Below, in pieces: positions 48,598 through 58,344 of a stretch of DNA of 64,000 nt. The notes beneath the pieces were generated by a model. That model was not told where the DNA came from, did not search any database, and was given only the letters and a program-made list of their open reading frames with translations. Where the stretch lies: NCBI RefSeq assembly GCF_008087625.1, contig NZ_CP042997.1, positions 2,170,001 to 2,234,000 of the forward strand, read 5' to 3'. The position numbers were made by a program, and so were the translations under genes. Source of the DNA: Aquisphaera giovannonii (GTDB taxonomy: Bacteria; Planctomycetota; Planctomycetia; Isosphaerales; Isosphaeraceae). Each line of letters starts with the position of its first letter. The stretch's first letter is position 1.

Positions 48598-51418
48598 TGA
48601 AAGCCTCCCATTCGTCGTAGGGCAGGGTGCCGATGTCGCGATACACCGTCAGGCGGGCTGCTTGATAGGACTGATAGGCGGAGAGGAGGGCCTGCTCGCT
48701 CCGGATCAGGTTGTTGTGGAAGTTGACCAGGTTGTTGGTCTGCGTCGCCGCGTTGGCCGCCAGGCCGACGCCGCCGGCGGCCCCGCCCTGGGGCGGGGCG
48801 ATGATCTGCTCGAACGCCTGGTCCTTCAGCTGGATGTTGAGGATCAGGTTGCGCTTCGTGATCTCGTAGCCGATGTACTGGACCTGCATGGCACGGATGT
48901 CGGATCGCAACTGATACTTGACGAAGTCCTCCTGGGACATGAGCTGGCGGCGGGCCTGTTCGTAGGCGATGATCGCCTGGCGGAAGGAATTCCGCTCCGC
49001 CACGCGGATGAGCGGCAGCTCCGCGTTGAGCACCAGCCGGAACTGCTTCGCCTGATCCACGAACGCGAAGGGGTTCGAGGTCGTCGGCGGGGTGAATATC
49101 TGGTTGGTGATGGCGACGTTCAGGTAGCCCCTCAGCGCGTTGGCCCTGACCCGGATCTGCCGCCATGCATCGTAAAGCGCCGCTCGGTTGTTCATCAAGT
49201 CCAGGCGGAACTCGGCGGCGATCCGGACGGCGGCCTGGAGGGTTGCCTCCAGCTCGTCCTCGTTGTCGTAGGTCGTGCTCCCCTTGTACATGCCCAGGAC
49301 CGAGCTGCCGTCGAGCACGATGTCCTCGAGCTCGGGGAGCCTGTTGACGATGCGGGGGATGTCGTCCAGCCGGCGGTTGGCCGACCGCTGCCAGTCGTCG
49401 ATCGCCTCGTAGACGTCCAGGTACGCCTGCACGAGGCTCAGGTCCGGCACCATGGGGGTGTCCGGCGGCATGCCGAGCTGCTGCTTGAACTGGTCAAGCT
49501 GGTTCCGCAGGGTGAGGATGTCGCCGATCAGCGTCTGCCGGGCCCCCAGGACCGACGAGCGGATCTGGTCCACCTGGAGCTTCGTCAGGCCCGACGACTC
49601 GCCCTCGATCAGCTCCTCGTAGAGCGCCGCGAGCTGCTCGAAGTAGGCGAGGTTCCGCCGGTCGATGATGACCTGGGCGAAGTTGACGACGACCGGGATG
49701 AAGCCCAGCGTCGGGTCGCTGTTGCCGCCGCCCGAGAACCCCTGGGCGGCCAGGCCGGTCCCGAAGTTGGTGATCGTGCCGCCGGTCAGCGAGACGACGA
49801 TGAACTCCTGGCGGAACTTGGCGAACGAGCGGGTCTGATAGACCAGGTTGCGCTCGGCCTGAGTCAGGTTCTCCAGCACCACGGCCCGGCCGGCGCCCCG
49901 GAGGAACGGCTGGATGAAGGAGAGCGGGAGGGACGACTGGACGGTCGGCTGGATCGGGTTCTTGCCGACGAAGTTGAACACGACCTGGTTGGCGAACCCC
50001 ATCAGGAGCTGGCCGCCCGAGCTGAAGAGCTTGCCGACGCCGGCGACCTCCCCCATCGTGAGCGAGGAGATCTGGCCGCCGGGAGACTTCCGGGTGGAGT
50101 ACAGGAACTGGTTCGCCGGGTTCACTCCCGCCGCGAACCCCGCGCCGATGGGCGTGGTCAGCGGCGACATCCCCGCGTAGAACTGGGGCTCGAACTGGAA
50201 CCTCTGCAGGGTGACGGCCAGTGCGGACGCGTACAGGTTCTCCAGCTGCGTCTGATAGACGCGTGAGTTGATGAGCGCGACCGTGAATGCCTGCTGCATC
50301 GTCACTACGTACGGCCTGGCATTGCGAGGCAGGCCGGCGACCTGGGCGACGTTGAGCGGCGGGACCCTCGGCACGAGGATGCCGGCGAGCTCGGCGGCCT
50401 GCTCCTGGTTGAAGCCGCCGGACGGGCCCGCGGGGGCGATGCGCTGGAGTTCTCGCCGGGTCTCTTCGGACATCTCTCTCTGGCTGTCGCGGGATTCGAG
50501 GGGGATCCGGGGGCCGGGGGGCAGCGGCTGCTGCACGGCCTGGTCCGGGGGCTGGGCCGTTTTGACGACGGCGAGGTCCCTTAACCCCGGCTTCCGCGTC
50601 GATCCCTTGCGCACGATGGTCTCGACGGGTTTGGGGGGCGGGATGGCCTTCGACTGCCGACCTGGCCGTGTCGAGGCAATCTGTTTAGGCGATGAAGCGG
50701 CCGCCTTGGTCCGCGGATTCGCGCCCGAATTCCTGGCGGAGGGGCCGCCCGGCGGGGTGCCGCCGGGGGTGGCGCCGCCCGGCGGGGCCGGCTCGATGGA
50801 CGACGGGTCGGGGCCGGGCAAGGACCCGCCGCGTCCCGGGGTGGCGCCTCCGGCCGCCGGGTCCGGGCCCGGTCCCGAGGTGCCGGGGGCGGGGTTGTCC
50901 GGGTTCCCCGTGCCGGGTGCGAAGGGCGACGCGGCCGACGGCGGCTGGACGGTGCCTCGCACGTTGGGCGTCGGGAAGCCGACGGCCGCATCGGCCGGCC
51001 TGGGCCCCGGGGGCAGGCTGAAGTTCGGGTCGTTCGACTCCCGCTCGGTCCGCCAGCGCTCGAGCAGCTCGAGGTACCCCGTCCCCTCCACCGGGACCAG
51101 GACGCGGTTGTCCGGCCACTGCGGCACCGGCGAGAGGGCCGCGGTCGCCGGATCGTCCGGAGGCGCCGGGGGGAATTCGGGATCATAGGGGGACGCGAAC
51201 CGGGACATGGCCGGCGGCTCGACCGAGAAGACGTCCAGGCGCCAGCGCGGGTCGCGGCTCTTCTCGAAGACGGCCTCCGAGACGTCCTGGTTCGCCCATT
51301 CCCGGTAGAACTCGCGCGTGCAGCCCACCTGGGTCCCCGCCGCGAGGATGGTGAGGATGGCTCCCCGTCGCAGACCTCTCCGGAGAGCACGCGGGGAAGA
51401 TTGGCCTATCCTGAACAT
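48485..51418 (-). CDS. TolC-like outer-membrane lipoprotein with long N-terminal linker
   Basis: 977 aa from ATG 51418, about twice the length of ordinary TolC. A lipobox TQVGC (Cys near residue 32) directs it to the outer membrane. Residues about 75-330 are Pro/Gly/Ser/Thr-rich with no clear fold. The TolC-type region begins near 370 (PYVVTMQQAFTVALINSR), has long helices and two beta-strand pairs, and ends with QAARLTVYRDIGTLPYDEW. Such channels work with an adaptor and a pump; all three partners follow in this operon. Its last 113 bases overlap the adaptor start. Confidence 0.9.
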   Translation of the reverse strand: MFRIGQSSPRALRRGLRRGAILTILAAGTQVGCTREFYREWANQDVSEAVFEKSRDPRWRLDVFSVEPPAMSRFASPYDPEFPPAPPDDPATAALSPVPQWPDNRVLVPVEGTGYLELLERWRTERESNDPNFSLPPGPRPADAAVGFPTPNVRGTVQPPSAASPFAPGTGNPDNPAPGTSGPGPDPAAGGATPGRGGSLPGPDPSSIEPAPPGGATPGGTPPGGPSARNSGANPRTKAAASSPKQIASTRPGRQSKAIPPPKPVETIVRKGSTRKPGLRDLAVVKTAQPPDQAVQQPLPPGPRIPLESRDSQREMSEETRRELQRIAPAGPSGGFNQEQAAELAGILVPRVPPLNVAQVAGLPRNARPYVVTMQQAFTVALINSRVYQTQLENLYASALAVTLQRFQFEPQFYAGMSPLTTPIGAGFAAGVNPANQFLYSTRKSPGGQISSLTMGEVAGVGKLFSSGGQLLMGFANQVVFNFVGKNPIQPTVQSSLPLSFIQPFLRGAGRAVVLENLTQAERNLVYQTRSFAKFRQEFIVVSLTGGTITNFGTGLAAQGFSGGGNSDPTLGFIPVVVNFAQVIIDRRNLAYFEQLAALYEELIEGESSGLTKLQVDQIRSSVLGARQTLIGDILTLRNQLDQFKQQLGMPPDTPMVPDLSLVQAYLDVYEAIDDWQRSANRRLDDIPRIVNRLPELEDIVLDGSSVLGMYKGSTTYDNEDELEATLQAAVRIAAEFRLDLMNNRAALYDAWRQIRVRANALRGYLNVAITNQIFTPPTTSNPFAFVDQAKQFRLVLNAELPLIRVAERNSFRQAIIAYEQARRQLMSQEDFVKYQLRSDIRAMQVQYIGYEITKRNLILNIQLKDQAFEQIIAPPQGGAAGGVGLAANAATQTNNLVNFHNNLIRSEQALLSAYQSYQAARLTVYRDIGTLPYDEWEAFSELFPSEYRGPILSQGGGASARPASAPAPQPAQGPRR

Positions 51419-51878
51419 GGACTTCACCTCGTCACCAAGCGGCCTCTGAGCCGCGGACAGGCTGATATAATGGCCGGGATGCGCGGCCGGCCCGGCAGGT
51501 CCGCTCGCCGAGCGCGCCCTCCACGACGCTCGTCCGGACCAGATCGGGCCTGCCCTGGCGGCGCAGGCCGGGTATCGGCCGGGGGCCGACTCACGGGTTG
51601 TATCGGACGTGCCGGTCGCTCCAGTTGAGCGGAAAGGGGCGCCCGGCGGCGTGGTGCCGGTCGCGTCCCGCCCCGTTTTCATGCAGCGGGGCGGGCCCGG
51701 GGGCCGAAATTGGTCACATCACAGGGAAGCCCTGGCGGCGGACTTGCGCCGGATCGTCGGAGGACTGGGCCGCGAGGCGGGCCCGACGGTCGGGAAACCA
51801 GGGCCCCGCCGCCGCCGGCTCGATCGTCGTGGCCGGGGGCGGATGGCGGATCCTGGCTCGTGGAGAAGGGAGTCTCCG
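51419..51878. other. divergent region between the TolC-like and FG-GAP genes
   Basis: About 460 bases. On the plus strand TGATATAAT (51463-51471) is an extended -10 element; no strong -35 goes with it. The promoter of the minus-strand operon is not identified. Open frames in this stretch are Arg/Pro-rich extensions. Confidence 0.5.
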
Positions 51879-54317
51879 ATGCGGTTTGTCAATCGCGGGT
51901 CTGAATCGTCGGCCAGGGGGCCGCGCACGAGCGGGGCCTATCGGCCCAATGCCGAGGGGCTGGAGGATCGCTGGCTCATGGCCCTGCTCCGGCTCGGGGC
52001 CGGCACGCCGTTCAACCTCGCCGGCCAGACGACCACGGCCCCCAATGGCCCCCAGACGATCGGCGGCCAGCTCCCCTTCATCGCCGATTCGTCGGGCACC
52101 GCCCAGACGCAGGGGAACCAGACGACCGACCCCGGCCTCGGCATCCTCCAGGTGGGGAACGTCCAGGCGCAGGGGGCGGGCTACTCCGTCGCGGCGCTGG
52201 GCGACATGAACGGCGACGGCAGCAACGACTACCTCATCGGCGCGCCGACCGTCACTCGGAACGGGAGCACGATCACCGCCTCGACCGGGATCGGCAACAC
52301 CGCCTACCTGCTCTTCGGCGACCGATCCGCGAGCATCCCGACGATCCAGAGCTGGCTCTCGGCGACCCCCGAGCAGAGGGTCGGCGTGCTCTCCAACCTG
52401 GGCGGGACCCTCAACTTCGACCCGTTCACGAACCGGGGCACGCCCTTCGGCTACAACTTCGACGGTGTGTCGTTCATCACGAGTCAGTCCACCAATTCCG
52501 GCCTGGGCACGTTCGTCGCCGCGGCGGGCAACAACGCCTTCTTCATCGGGGCCCCGAACTATGCGGGGGGCGGCCGCCTATACCTCGTCACCGCGACGTC
52601 GAACTTCAACCTCGGGACCCTTCGCTCGGCCCCGATCGACCTGGATAGCCCGCAGAACTACGCGGGGCTTACGATCATCACCTTCGAGGACACGGCCAAT
52701 CCCAATTCCGGGCTAGGCCGGTCCGCGACGCTGGCCACGAACATCTTCGGCGACGGCAGCGGCGACGTCGTCATCGGCGAGCCGACCGCCTCGCTGAACG
52801 GGAAGACCACAAACGGCGGCGTCTTCGTGTTCCAGGCCTCGTCGCTGCCCCAGACCGTCGGCGCGGCCAATATCGTCCAGGTCCAGTCCGGCTCCCAGTT
52901 CACGATTGCCGGCGCCACCTCGGGCGACCAGGCGGGCTTCTCGGTCGCCGACGCGGGGGACGTGAACGGGGACGGCTCGAACGACCTCCTCATCGGTGCG
53001 CCGGCGCACAACAGCAACGCGGGTGCGGCCTACCTGCTCTACGGGGGCACGCCGCTCACGTCGGGGCTCCTGAACGGGATCGTGGACCTCAGCCGCCTGC
53101 AGATCACGCCGAACACAACCACCGACCCGACGCCCCCGCAGGGTGCGGTCTTCTTCGGAACCGGGACGGACCAGGCGGGCTACACCGTCAGCACCGCCGG
53201 CAACTTCAACAACGGCGTCGACTCCCTCTCCGACTTCATGATCGGCTCCCCCGGCGCCAACGGCACGGCCGGCCGCGTGACTGTCTTCTACGGCGCGACG
53301 ACCGGTGCCCTGAACTCGACCGGGCAGTTCACCGGGGGCCTGATCGCCAATGCGACGAACCCGATCCAGCTCAGCACCCCAACCGCGGCCCTGAACCTGA
53401 CCGGCGTCTCGCCCCTGGCGGCCTCTTTCACCGGGGCCAGCACCGGATTCCGCGCGGGCACGTCGGTCTCCTACTACAACGCCCAGTCGTCCGGGACATC
53501 CAGCGTCATCCTCGTCGGCGCACCGGGCGACACGTCGCAGAGCGGCTCCGGCAGCGTCTATGAGCTCCAGGGCGCTTCCACGGGCACGTTCCAGACCCTC
53601 AACACGCAGCTGAACAGCACGAACGCCCGCCAGTACACCCTGACGTTCCCCACCACGTTCCAGAGCGCGGACGCCATCGGCTACGGCATCTCGGTCTCCG
53701 CGCTCCCGAGTGGGACCGGGGACTTCATCGCCGGGGCGCCCGGGTATACGGGGACGTTGAACACGTCGACGTCCACCCCGCCGACCCCGCTGGTCGGTGC
53801 CGCGGCCGTCGTCCTGAACGCCCTCCAGCCCAACAACACGCTGCCGATCCTCGGCGGTAGCGGCGGCGGTGGCGGCGGCGGCGGCGGCGGCGGTGGCGGC
53901 ACCTTCAGCGGGTTCGCCGGGGCGACCCCGCCGGGGGTGGTGAACCTGACCTACACCGTCCCCACGTTCGGCAGCAGCTTCGTGCCGTCGGTGTCGGACC
54001 TGTCCACATACAACTACTCGCCGATCCCCCTGCGGGCCGCCCTCCAGCAGTACAAGGTGCCTCCCGGGTTCGCCCAGCGGTTCTACGCGTACTACCACCC
54101 GCGCGGCAAGGTCCCCGGCCGCGGCCAGGGGCAGAGCCGGAACACCTTCGACGGGTCGGGCGCGTTCACGCTCGGCAGCAAGGTCGCGACGCGAGGCCGG
54201 TTCCACCCGGGCAAGACCTACCAGTGGACGCACAGCACCAGGGCCGGGCTCATCGTCCCCCCCTCGTCGCTTCGCCAGCGGTACACCAGCCAGGGGAACC
54301 CGCTGGGCAGGGTCTGA
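51879..54317 (+). CDS. FG-GAP repeat surface protein
   Basis: 812 aa from ATG 51879 with GGAGAAGGGAG upstream. The N-terminal EGLEDRWLMALLRLG is an LEPR-XLL-like sorting/anchor motif of planctomycete secreted proteins. Integrin-alpha-type FG-GAP repeats follow, with calcium-loop patterns such as GDMNGDGSNDYLIGAP (near 110), GDVNGDGSNDLLIGAP and GNFNNGVDSLSDFMIGSPGA. After about residue 660 comes a 13-Gly linker, then a C-terminal basic domain (YKVPPGFAQRFYAYYHPRGK). Probably an extracellular beta-propeller protein for adhesion or binding. Divergent from the efflux operon. Confidence 0.88.
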   Translation: MRFVNRGSESSARGPRTSGAYRPNAEGLEDRWLMALLRLGAGTPFNLAGQTTTAPNGPQTIGGQLPFIADSSGTAQTQGNQTTDPGLGILQVGNVQAQGAGYSVAALGDMNGDGSNDYLIGAPTVTRNGSTITASTGIGNTAYLLFGDRSASIPTIQSWLSATPEQRVGVLSNLGGTLNFDPFTNRGTPFGYNFDGVSFITSQSTNSGLGTFVAAAGNNAFFIGAPNYAGGGRLYLVTATSNFNLGTLRSAPIDLDSPQNYAGLTIITFEDTANPNSGLGRSATLATNIFGDGSGDVVIGEPTASLNGKTTNGGVFVFQASSLPQTVGAANIVQVQSGSQFTIAGATSGDQAGFSVADAGDVNGDGSNDLLIGAPAHNSNAGAAYLLYGGTPLTSGLLNGIVDLSRLQITPNTTTDPTPPQGAVFFGTGTDQAGYTVSTAGNFNNGVDSLSDFMIGSPGANGTAGRVTVFYGATTGALNSTGQFTGGLIANATNPIQLSTPTAALNLTGVSPLAASFTGASTGFRAGTSVSYYNAQSSGTSSVILVGAPGDTSQSGSGSVYELQGASTGTFQTLNTQLNSTNARQYTLTFPTTFQSADAIGYGISVSALPSGTGDFIAGAPGYTGTLNTSTSTPPTPLVGAAAVVLNALQPNNTLPILGGSGGGGGGGGGGGGGTFSGFAGATPPGVVNLTYTVPTFGSSFVPSVSDLSTYNYSPIPLRAALQQYKVPPGFAQRFYAYYHPRGKVPGRGQGQSRNTFDGSGAFTLGSKVATRGRFHPGKTYQWTHSTRAGLIVPPSSLRQRYTSQGNPLGRV

Positions 54318-54414
54318 CGCCAGGCCCCCAGACCCGCATCCGCGCGACGACCCGCGCGCATCGGCCCCGAGCCGGCGCGGGCGGGTCGCGTCGTTCCCGC
54401 CGGTGTGCGGCCCC

Positions 54415-56118
54415 TCAGCGGCCCCGATTGTCCACGATCCGCGAGAGCCGGCTGGCCAGACGCTCCAGGGCCGGGCTGCGGTCGTACGGGTCCAGGTGGA
54501 CGTTGAGCAGGCTGAATGAGTCGGCGTTGGACCAGGCCGCCTCCAGCGCCCTTTCGAGCTCCCCGACCGTCCGGACCTCGACTCCCATCCCCACGCCGAG
54601 CACCTCGGGGATCTTGTGGTACGCCCAGCCGTGGACGTCGTTGAACGAGCCCTCGAGGAGGAATCGCTCGGTCGTGTAGCCGTGGTTGTTCAGGACGACC
54701 ACGATCGGATTGAGCCCGTGCCGGGCGATCGTCGAGAGTTCCATGCCCGTCATCTGGAACGCGCCGTCGCCCACGATCACCAGCGTGCGCGTCGAGGGCC
54801 CGGCCATACCCGCCCCCACCGCCGCGGGCACGCTGAAGCCCATCGAGGTGTAGTAGGCCGGGCTGAGGAACTCGGTCTGCCGGTGGATCTCCAGGTCCGC
54901 GGCGCCGAAGAGCGAGTCGCCAACGTCCGCGATCACCGTGACCTCCCGGTGGCGGGCGAGCAGCGCGTTGAGGCGGGCGAAGAGGAGCGAGGAGGTCACG
55001 GCCGACTCGGGGGTGGCCTCCGCGGCCTCGAAGGGGCTGGTCCGGCGGGGCACGGGGGTCCTCGCCGGCTTGAGGTCGCGGCGGATCAGGCCCTCCAGGA
55101 AGTCGTCCAGGCGGACGTCGCGGTAGTGGTGGTGCCGGATCCGCAGGTCCTCGCTCGTCGCGTCGATGCAGCGGGAGGGGTCCAGCTTGGCCGTGAAGAT
55201 GCCCAGGTTGATGTCCGTCAGGAAGCAGCCGAGCATGAGCAGGCAGTCGGCCGACTCGACGAGCTCGGTGACCTCGGGGCGGCCGAGGGCCCCCTCGTAG
55301 ATGCCCGCGAACTGCGGATGCGCCTCCGAGATCACGCTCTTGCCCAGGATGGTCGTCGCGATCGGCATCCCCGTGGATTCGGCCAGCGCGATCAGACGGT
55401 CCTGGAGCCGGAACCGGTGGATCTCCACGTCCGCCAGGATCACCGGCCGCCTGGCCGCCGAGAGGAGCGCGGCCGCCTCGTCGATCGCCTCCCGCAGCGC
55501 GTCGGGGTCGCTCGGTGGCAGGCCCTCGGTCGGGCGGTGCGGGCCGACCTGGCTCGCGTGCGTCTGGTCGCGCGGCAGCTCCAAGTAGACCGGCCGCTTG
55601 TACCGCAGCGCCGCCTCGAAGACGCGGTCGATCTCCGCGAAGGCCGTCTCCGGGCGGTCGAGCACCGCCGAGGCCGCGGTGATGTTGCGGAAGACCTCGA
55701 ACTGGGTGTCGAAGCCCTTCACCTTGTGGTGGAGGAGGGGGTTCCGGGCCCGCTCGCCCATCCCCGGGGATCCGCTGAGGACGATGACCGGGGACTTCTC
55801 CGCGAAGGCGCCGGCGATGCTGTTGCAGGTGCTCAGCCCGCCGACGCAGTACGTCACGCAGACGCAGCCGAGGCCTTTAATCCGCGCGTAGGCGTCGGCC
55901 GCGAAGCCCGCGCTGTCCTCGCGGGTCATGCCGACGAGGCGGATCGGGCTCTCCTCCAGCAGCTTGTACAGGCCGAGCACGTAGTCGCCCGGGATGCCGA
56001 AGACGTGGCCGACCCCGTTCGCCCGGAGGCGGTCGATGATGTAGCCCCCGACCGTAAAGACGTCGGGGGCGGCCGCTGGCACGGAGGGGCGATCGGTCGG
56101 GGACGAAGGGACGTTCAT
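54415..56118 (-). CDS. ThDP-dependent 2-keto acid decarboxylase
   Basis: 567 aa from ATG 56118 with AGGAGAA upstream. Three-domain ThDP enzyme: PYR domain with the MTREDSAGFAADAYAR segment (catalytic Glu place), the HH motif in NPLLHHKVKGFD, then a central domain, then the ThDP/Mg motif GDGAFQMTGMEL...NNHGYTTE. The HH pair fits pyruvate, indolepyruvate or phenylpyruvate decarboxylase rather than acetolactate synthase. It would give an aldehyde and CO2. Its ATG overlaps the stop of the upstream cyclotransferase-like gene. Confidence 0.92.
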   Translation of the reverse strand: MNVPSSPTDRPSVPAAAPDVFTVGGYIIDRLRANGVGHVFGIPGDYVLGLYKLLEESPIRLVGMTREDSAGFAADAYARIKGLGCVCVTYCVGGLSTCNSIAGAFAEKSPVIVLSGSPGMGERARNPLLHHKVKGFDTQFEVFRNITAASAVLDRPETAFAEIDRVFEAALRYKRPVYLELPRDQTHASQVGPHRPTEGLPPSDPDALREAIDEAAALLSAARRPVILADVEIHRFRLQDRLIALAESTGMPIATTILGKSVISEAHPQFAGIYEGALGRPEVTELVESADCLLMLGCFLTDINLGIFTAKLDPSRCIDATSEDLRIRHHHYRDVRLDDFLEGLIRRDLKPARTPVPRRTSPFEAAEATPESAVTSSLLFARLNALLARHREVTVIADVGDSLFGAADLEIHRQTEFLSPAYYTSMGFSVPAAVGAGMAGPSTRTLVIVGDGAFQMTGMELSTIARHGLNPIVVVLNNHGYTTERFLLEGSFNDVHGWAYHKIPEVLGVGMGVEVRTVGELERALEAAWSNADSFSLLNVHLDPYDRSPALERLASRLSRIVDNRGR

Positions 56119-56513
56119 CGCGGTTCTCCTGGCGGGCGGATCGGTGTTTCGAGCAGCCGCACGCGCCTGGTGCCCAGCCAGCGTCCGACGGGGCCGGTCG
56201 CGGACGCCGGGATCGGCCTCGCGTAGGCGTACACCCAGGCGCGCGGGCCGCCCCGCGTGGCGGCCTCGACGCGGCGAAATAGGCCTTCGGACACGCCCTC
56301 GTAGTCGTCCAGCACGTCCCGAAGGTGCTCCGCGGAGACGGGCCGGACGAAGCCCTCCACCCATCCGGCGGACGGGTCGTCGGGGTCGACCAGGGCGGGG
56401 TACGGGCCCAGGTCGTAGAGGCGACCCCGGACGGCGTCCGCCGTGCGGCCCCCGGCCGCGGCCGACTCGGGCCCTTCGGGGGAGAGCGTGCCGTAGGCGA
56501 AGAGCATTTCCAT
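56115..56513 (-). CDS. gamma-glutamylcyclotransferase-like (AIG2) protein
   Basis: 132 aa from ATG 56513. It begins MEMLFAYGTL, the YGTL motif of the GGCT/AIG2 family, and has the catalytic-type Glu in YEGVSEGLFRR. The C-terminal part is Arg/Pro-rich. These enzymes release 5-oxoproline from gamma-glutamyl groups; family members often have other roles. Overlaps the decarboxylase start by 4 bases (ATGA). Confidence 0.88.
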   Translation of the reverse strand: MEMLFAYGTLSPEGPESAAAGGRTADAVRGRLYDLGPYPALVDPDDPSAGWVEGFVRPVSAEHLRDVLDDYEGVSEGLFRRVEAATRGGPRAWVYAYARPIPASATGPVGRWLGTRRVRLLETPIRPPGEPR

Positions 56514-56554
56514 CGAGGTCCCTCCAGGTCCCCGGCGGTCCCCCCGTGCGGCGG

Positions 56555-57592
56555 TCAAGCCCGCCCCCGCGCGTTGATCAGCCCGGACAGGTCGTGGAAG
56601 AGGGACTCGAGCACCACCGGCAGGTAGAGGTTGCGCCTGAGGTGGTAGGCCGCATTCAGGCAGCGGTCCAGCAGCGCGAAGACATCCTCGGGCTCCAGGC
56701 GGTTCGCGAGCTCGAGCGCGGCGGCGCGGTCGCCGGGATCGGGACTCGGCGGCTCCAGCCCCGCCGTCTGCCAGAGCACGCCGCGGAAGAGGCGTGCCAG
56801 CTCGCCGATGAGCAACGCGGCCCGGCGGCGGCGGTCCGCGGCCTCCTTTCCCGCCTGGCCCACGAAGGCATTGAAACGCTGGGCGACGACGGAGGGGTCG
56901 AAGCCCCTCGCGACGGCCAGCTCGTCGATCAGCTCGCGGCGGAAGCGCTCCAGCTCCGGGTCCGCCAGGCCGATGGCCCGGCTCATGCTCCCCTCGCCGA
57001 GGGCCGCCAGCCGGGCGGCGTCGTCCGGGCCGCTCGCCACGCCCTGCTCCTCGAGCAGCTCGGCGAGGAGCGGCTCGGGGAGCGAGCCGAACCGGACCAC
57101 CTGGCATCGGGAGACGATCGTGTCGAGCTGCAGCTCGGGCGAGGTGCCGATCAGGATCAGGACCGCCCCCGGCGGCGGCTCCTCCAGCGTCTTGAGGAAG
57201 GCGTTGGCCGCCTCCTCGCTCATCGAGTCCACGTCATCCACGATGGCGACCTTCCGCCGCCCCCTCGCCGGCTTCAGCCCGAACTCGGAGCAGAGGTCGC
57301 GCACCACCTGGATCGGCAACTCGGAGCGCTCGGCGGGCCGGGCGAATTGCAGGAGGTCGGGGTGCGTGTCGGCCTCGGCCTGGAGGCAGCCCGGGCAGGT
57401 GCCGCACGGATCCAGATCCTCCTCGGGCATCGTCTCGCAGAGCAGGGCCCCGGCGAGGACCCTGGCGAACGACCTCTTGCCCACGCCCTCCGGTCCGACG
57501 AAGAGGAACGCGTGCGGCAGCCGCCCCGCCCTGGCCGCGGCGCGGAGCGTGGCCAGGATCCGATCATGCCCGCGGACCGATTCCCAGGACAC
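56555..57592 (-). CDS. holB: DNA polymerase III delta-prime subunit
   Basis: 345 aa from GTG 57592. Clamp-loader AAA+ fold: Walker A GPEGVGKRS, zinc knuckle with Cys in PCGTCPGC, sensor-type VDDVDSMSEEAANAFLKTLEE, and the SRC motif in IVSRCQVVRF. It is a subunit of the sliding-clamp loader. The gene starts inside the end of tmk (29-base overlap), the usual tmk-holB pairing. Confidence 0.93.
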   Translation of the reverse strand: MSWESVRGHDRILATLRAAARAGRLPHAFLFVGPEGVGKRSFARVLAGALLCETMPEEDLDPCGTCPGCLQAEADTHPDLLQFARPAERSELPIQVVRDLCSEFGLKPARGRRKVAIVDDVDSMSEEAANAFLKTLEEPPPGAVLILIGTSPELQLDTIVSRCQVVRFGSLPEPLLAELLEEQGVASGPDDAARLAALGEGSMSRAIGLADPELERFRRELIDELAVARGFDPSVVAQRFNAFVGQAGKEAADRRRRAALLIGELARLFRGVLWQTAGLEPPSPDPGDRAAALELANRLEPEDVFALLDRCLNAAYHLRRNLYLPVVLESLFHDLSGLINARGRA

Positions 57593-58262
57593 GTCCCACC
57601 TCGCTCTTGATCCGATCGAAGACGGCCTCGGCATCCTGCTGCGCGTCCAGGACGGCGACCGGGGCCGCGTATGCGGCCGGCTCCACGCCGCCTCCCCGGC
57701 CCGCGACGTCGAGGAAGCCCTCGCGGACGAGCCGTCGGTACGAGTCGGGCCGGTCCTCGATCCGGTCTCGCCCGGGCCCGACGCGCCGCCTCGCGGCGTC
57801 GAGCGGGACGTCCAGGATTAGGGTCAGGTCGGGGAGGAGCCCGTCGGTCGCGGCCCGGCCGAGATCCGCGACCAGGCCCAGCGGCAGGCCGCCGGCGTAT
57901 CCCTGGTACACGAGGCTGGAAAGCAGGAAACGGTCGGTCACCACGACCCTCCCGGCCGCCAGCGACGGCCGGATCACCTCATCCACGAGCTGCGCCCGGC
58001 TCGCCATGTAGATGAAGACTTCGGCGCGGATCGAGAGGTGGACCGAGGCCCGGTCCAGGACGATCTGGCGGAGCCGCTCGCCCACGACCGTGCTCCCGGG
58101 GTCGTGGCAGGCGACCACGTCCAGGCCGGCCTCGCGCAGCCATGCGACCAGGCGGGCGGCCTGCGTGGTCTTGCCCCCGCCGTCGGGCCCCTCCAGGGCC
58201 AGGAAGAAGCCCGGATGCGGGTGGGGGCGCGGCGTCGATGGGGCCGTCGATTCCTCGGGCAT
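57564..58262 (-). CDS. tmk: thymidylate kinase
   Basis: 232 aa from ATG 58262 with GGGAGGA upstream. P-loop EGPDGGGKTT (about residues 24-33), DR-type motif VVTDRFLLSS, then the LID region GRDRIED. It phosphorylates dTMP to dTDP. The ATP loop keeps Lys. The N-terminal 18 residues (Pro/His-rich) are an extension before the P-loop strand. Confidence 0.95.
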   Translation of the reverse strand: MPEESTAPSTPRPHPHPGFFLALEGPDGGGKTTQAARLVAWLREAGLDVVACHDPGSTVVGERLRQIVLDRASVHLSIRAEVFIYMASRAQLVDEVIRPSLAAGRVVVTDRFLLSSLVYQGYAGGLPLGLVADLGRAATDGLLPDLTLILDVPLDAARRRVGPGRDRIEDRPDSYRRLVREGFLDVAGRGGGVEPAAYAAPVAVLDAQQDAEAVFDRIKSEVGRVLGIGPRA

Positions 58263-58344
58263 CGTCTCGTGGATCCTCCCCCATCATCCTAACCGGCCGC
58301 GGCCGCGGAGGACACACGGCTCCGCCCGCGACGGCCGCTCGGGC

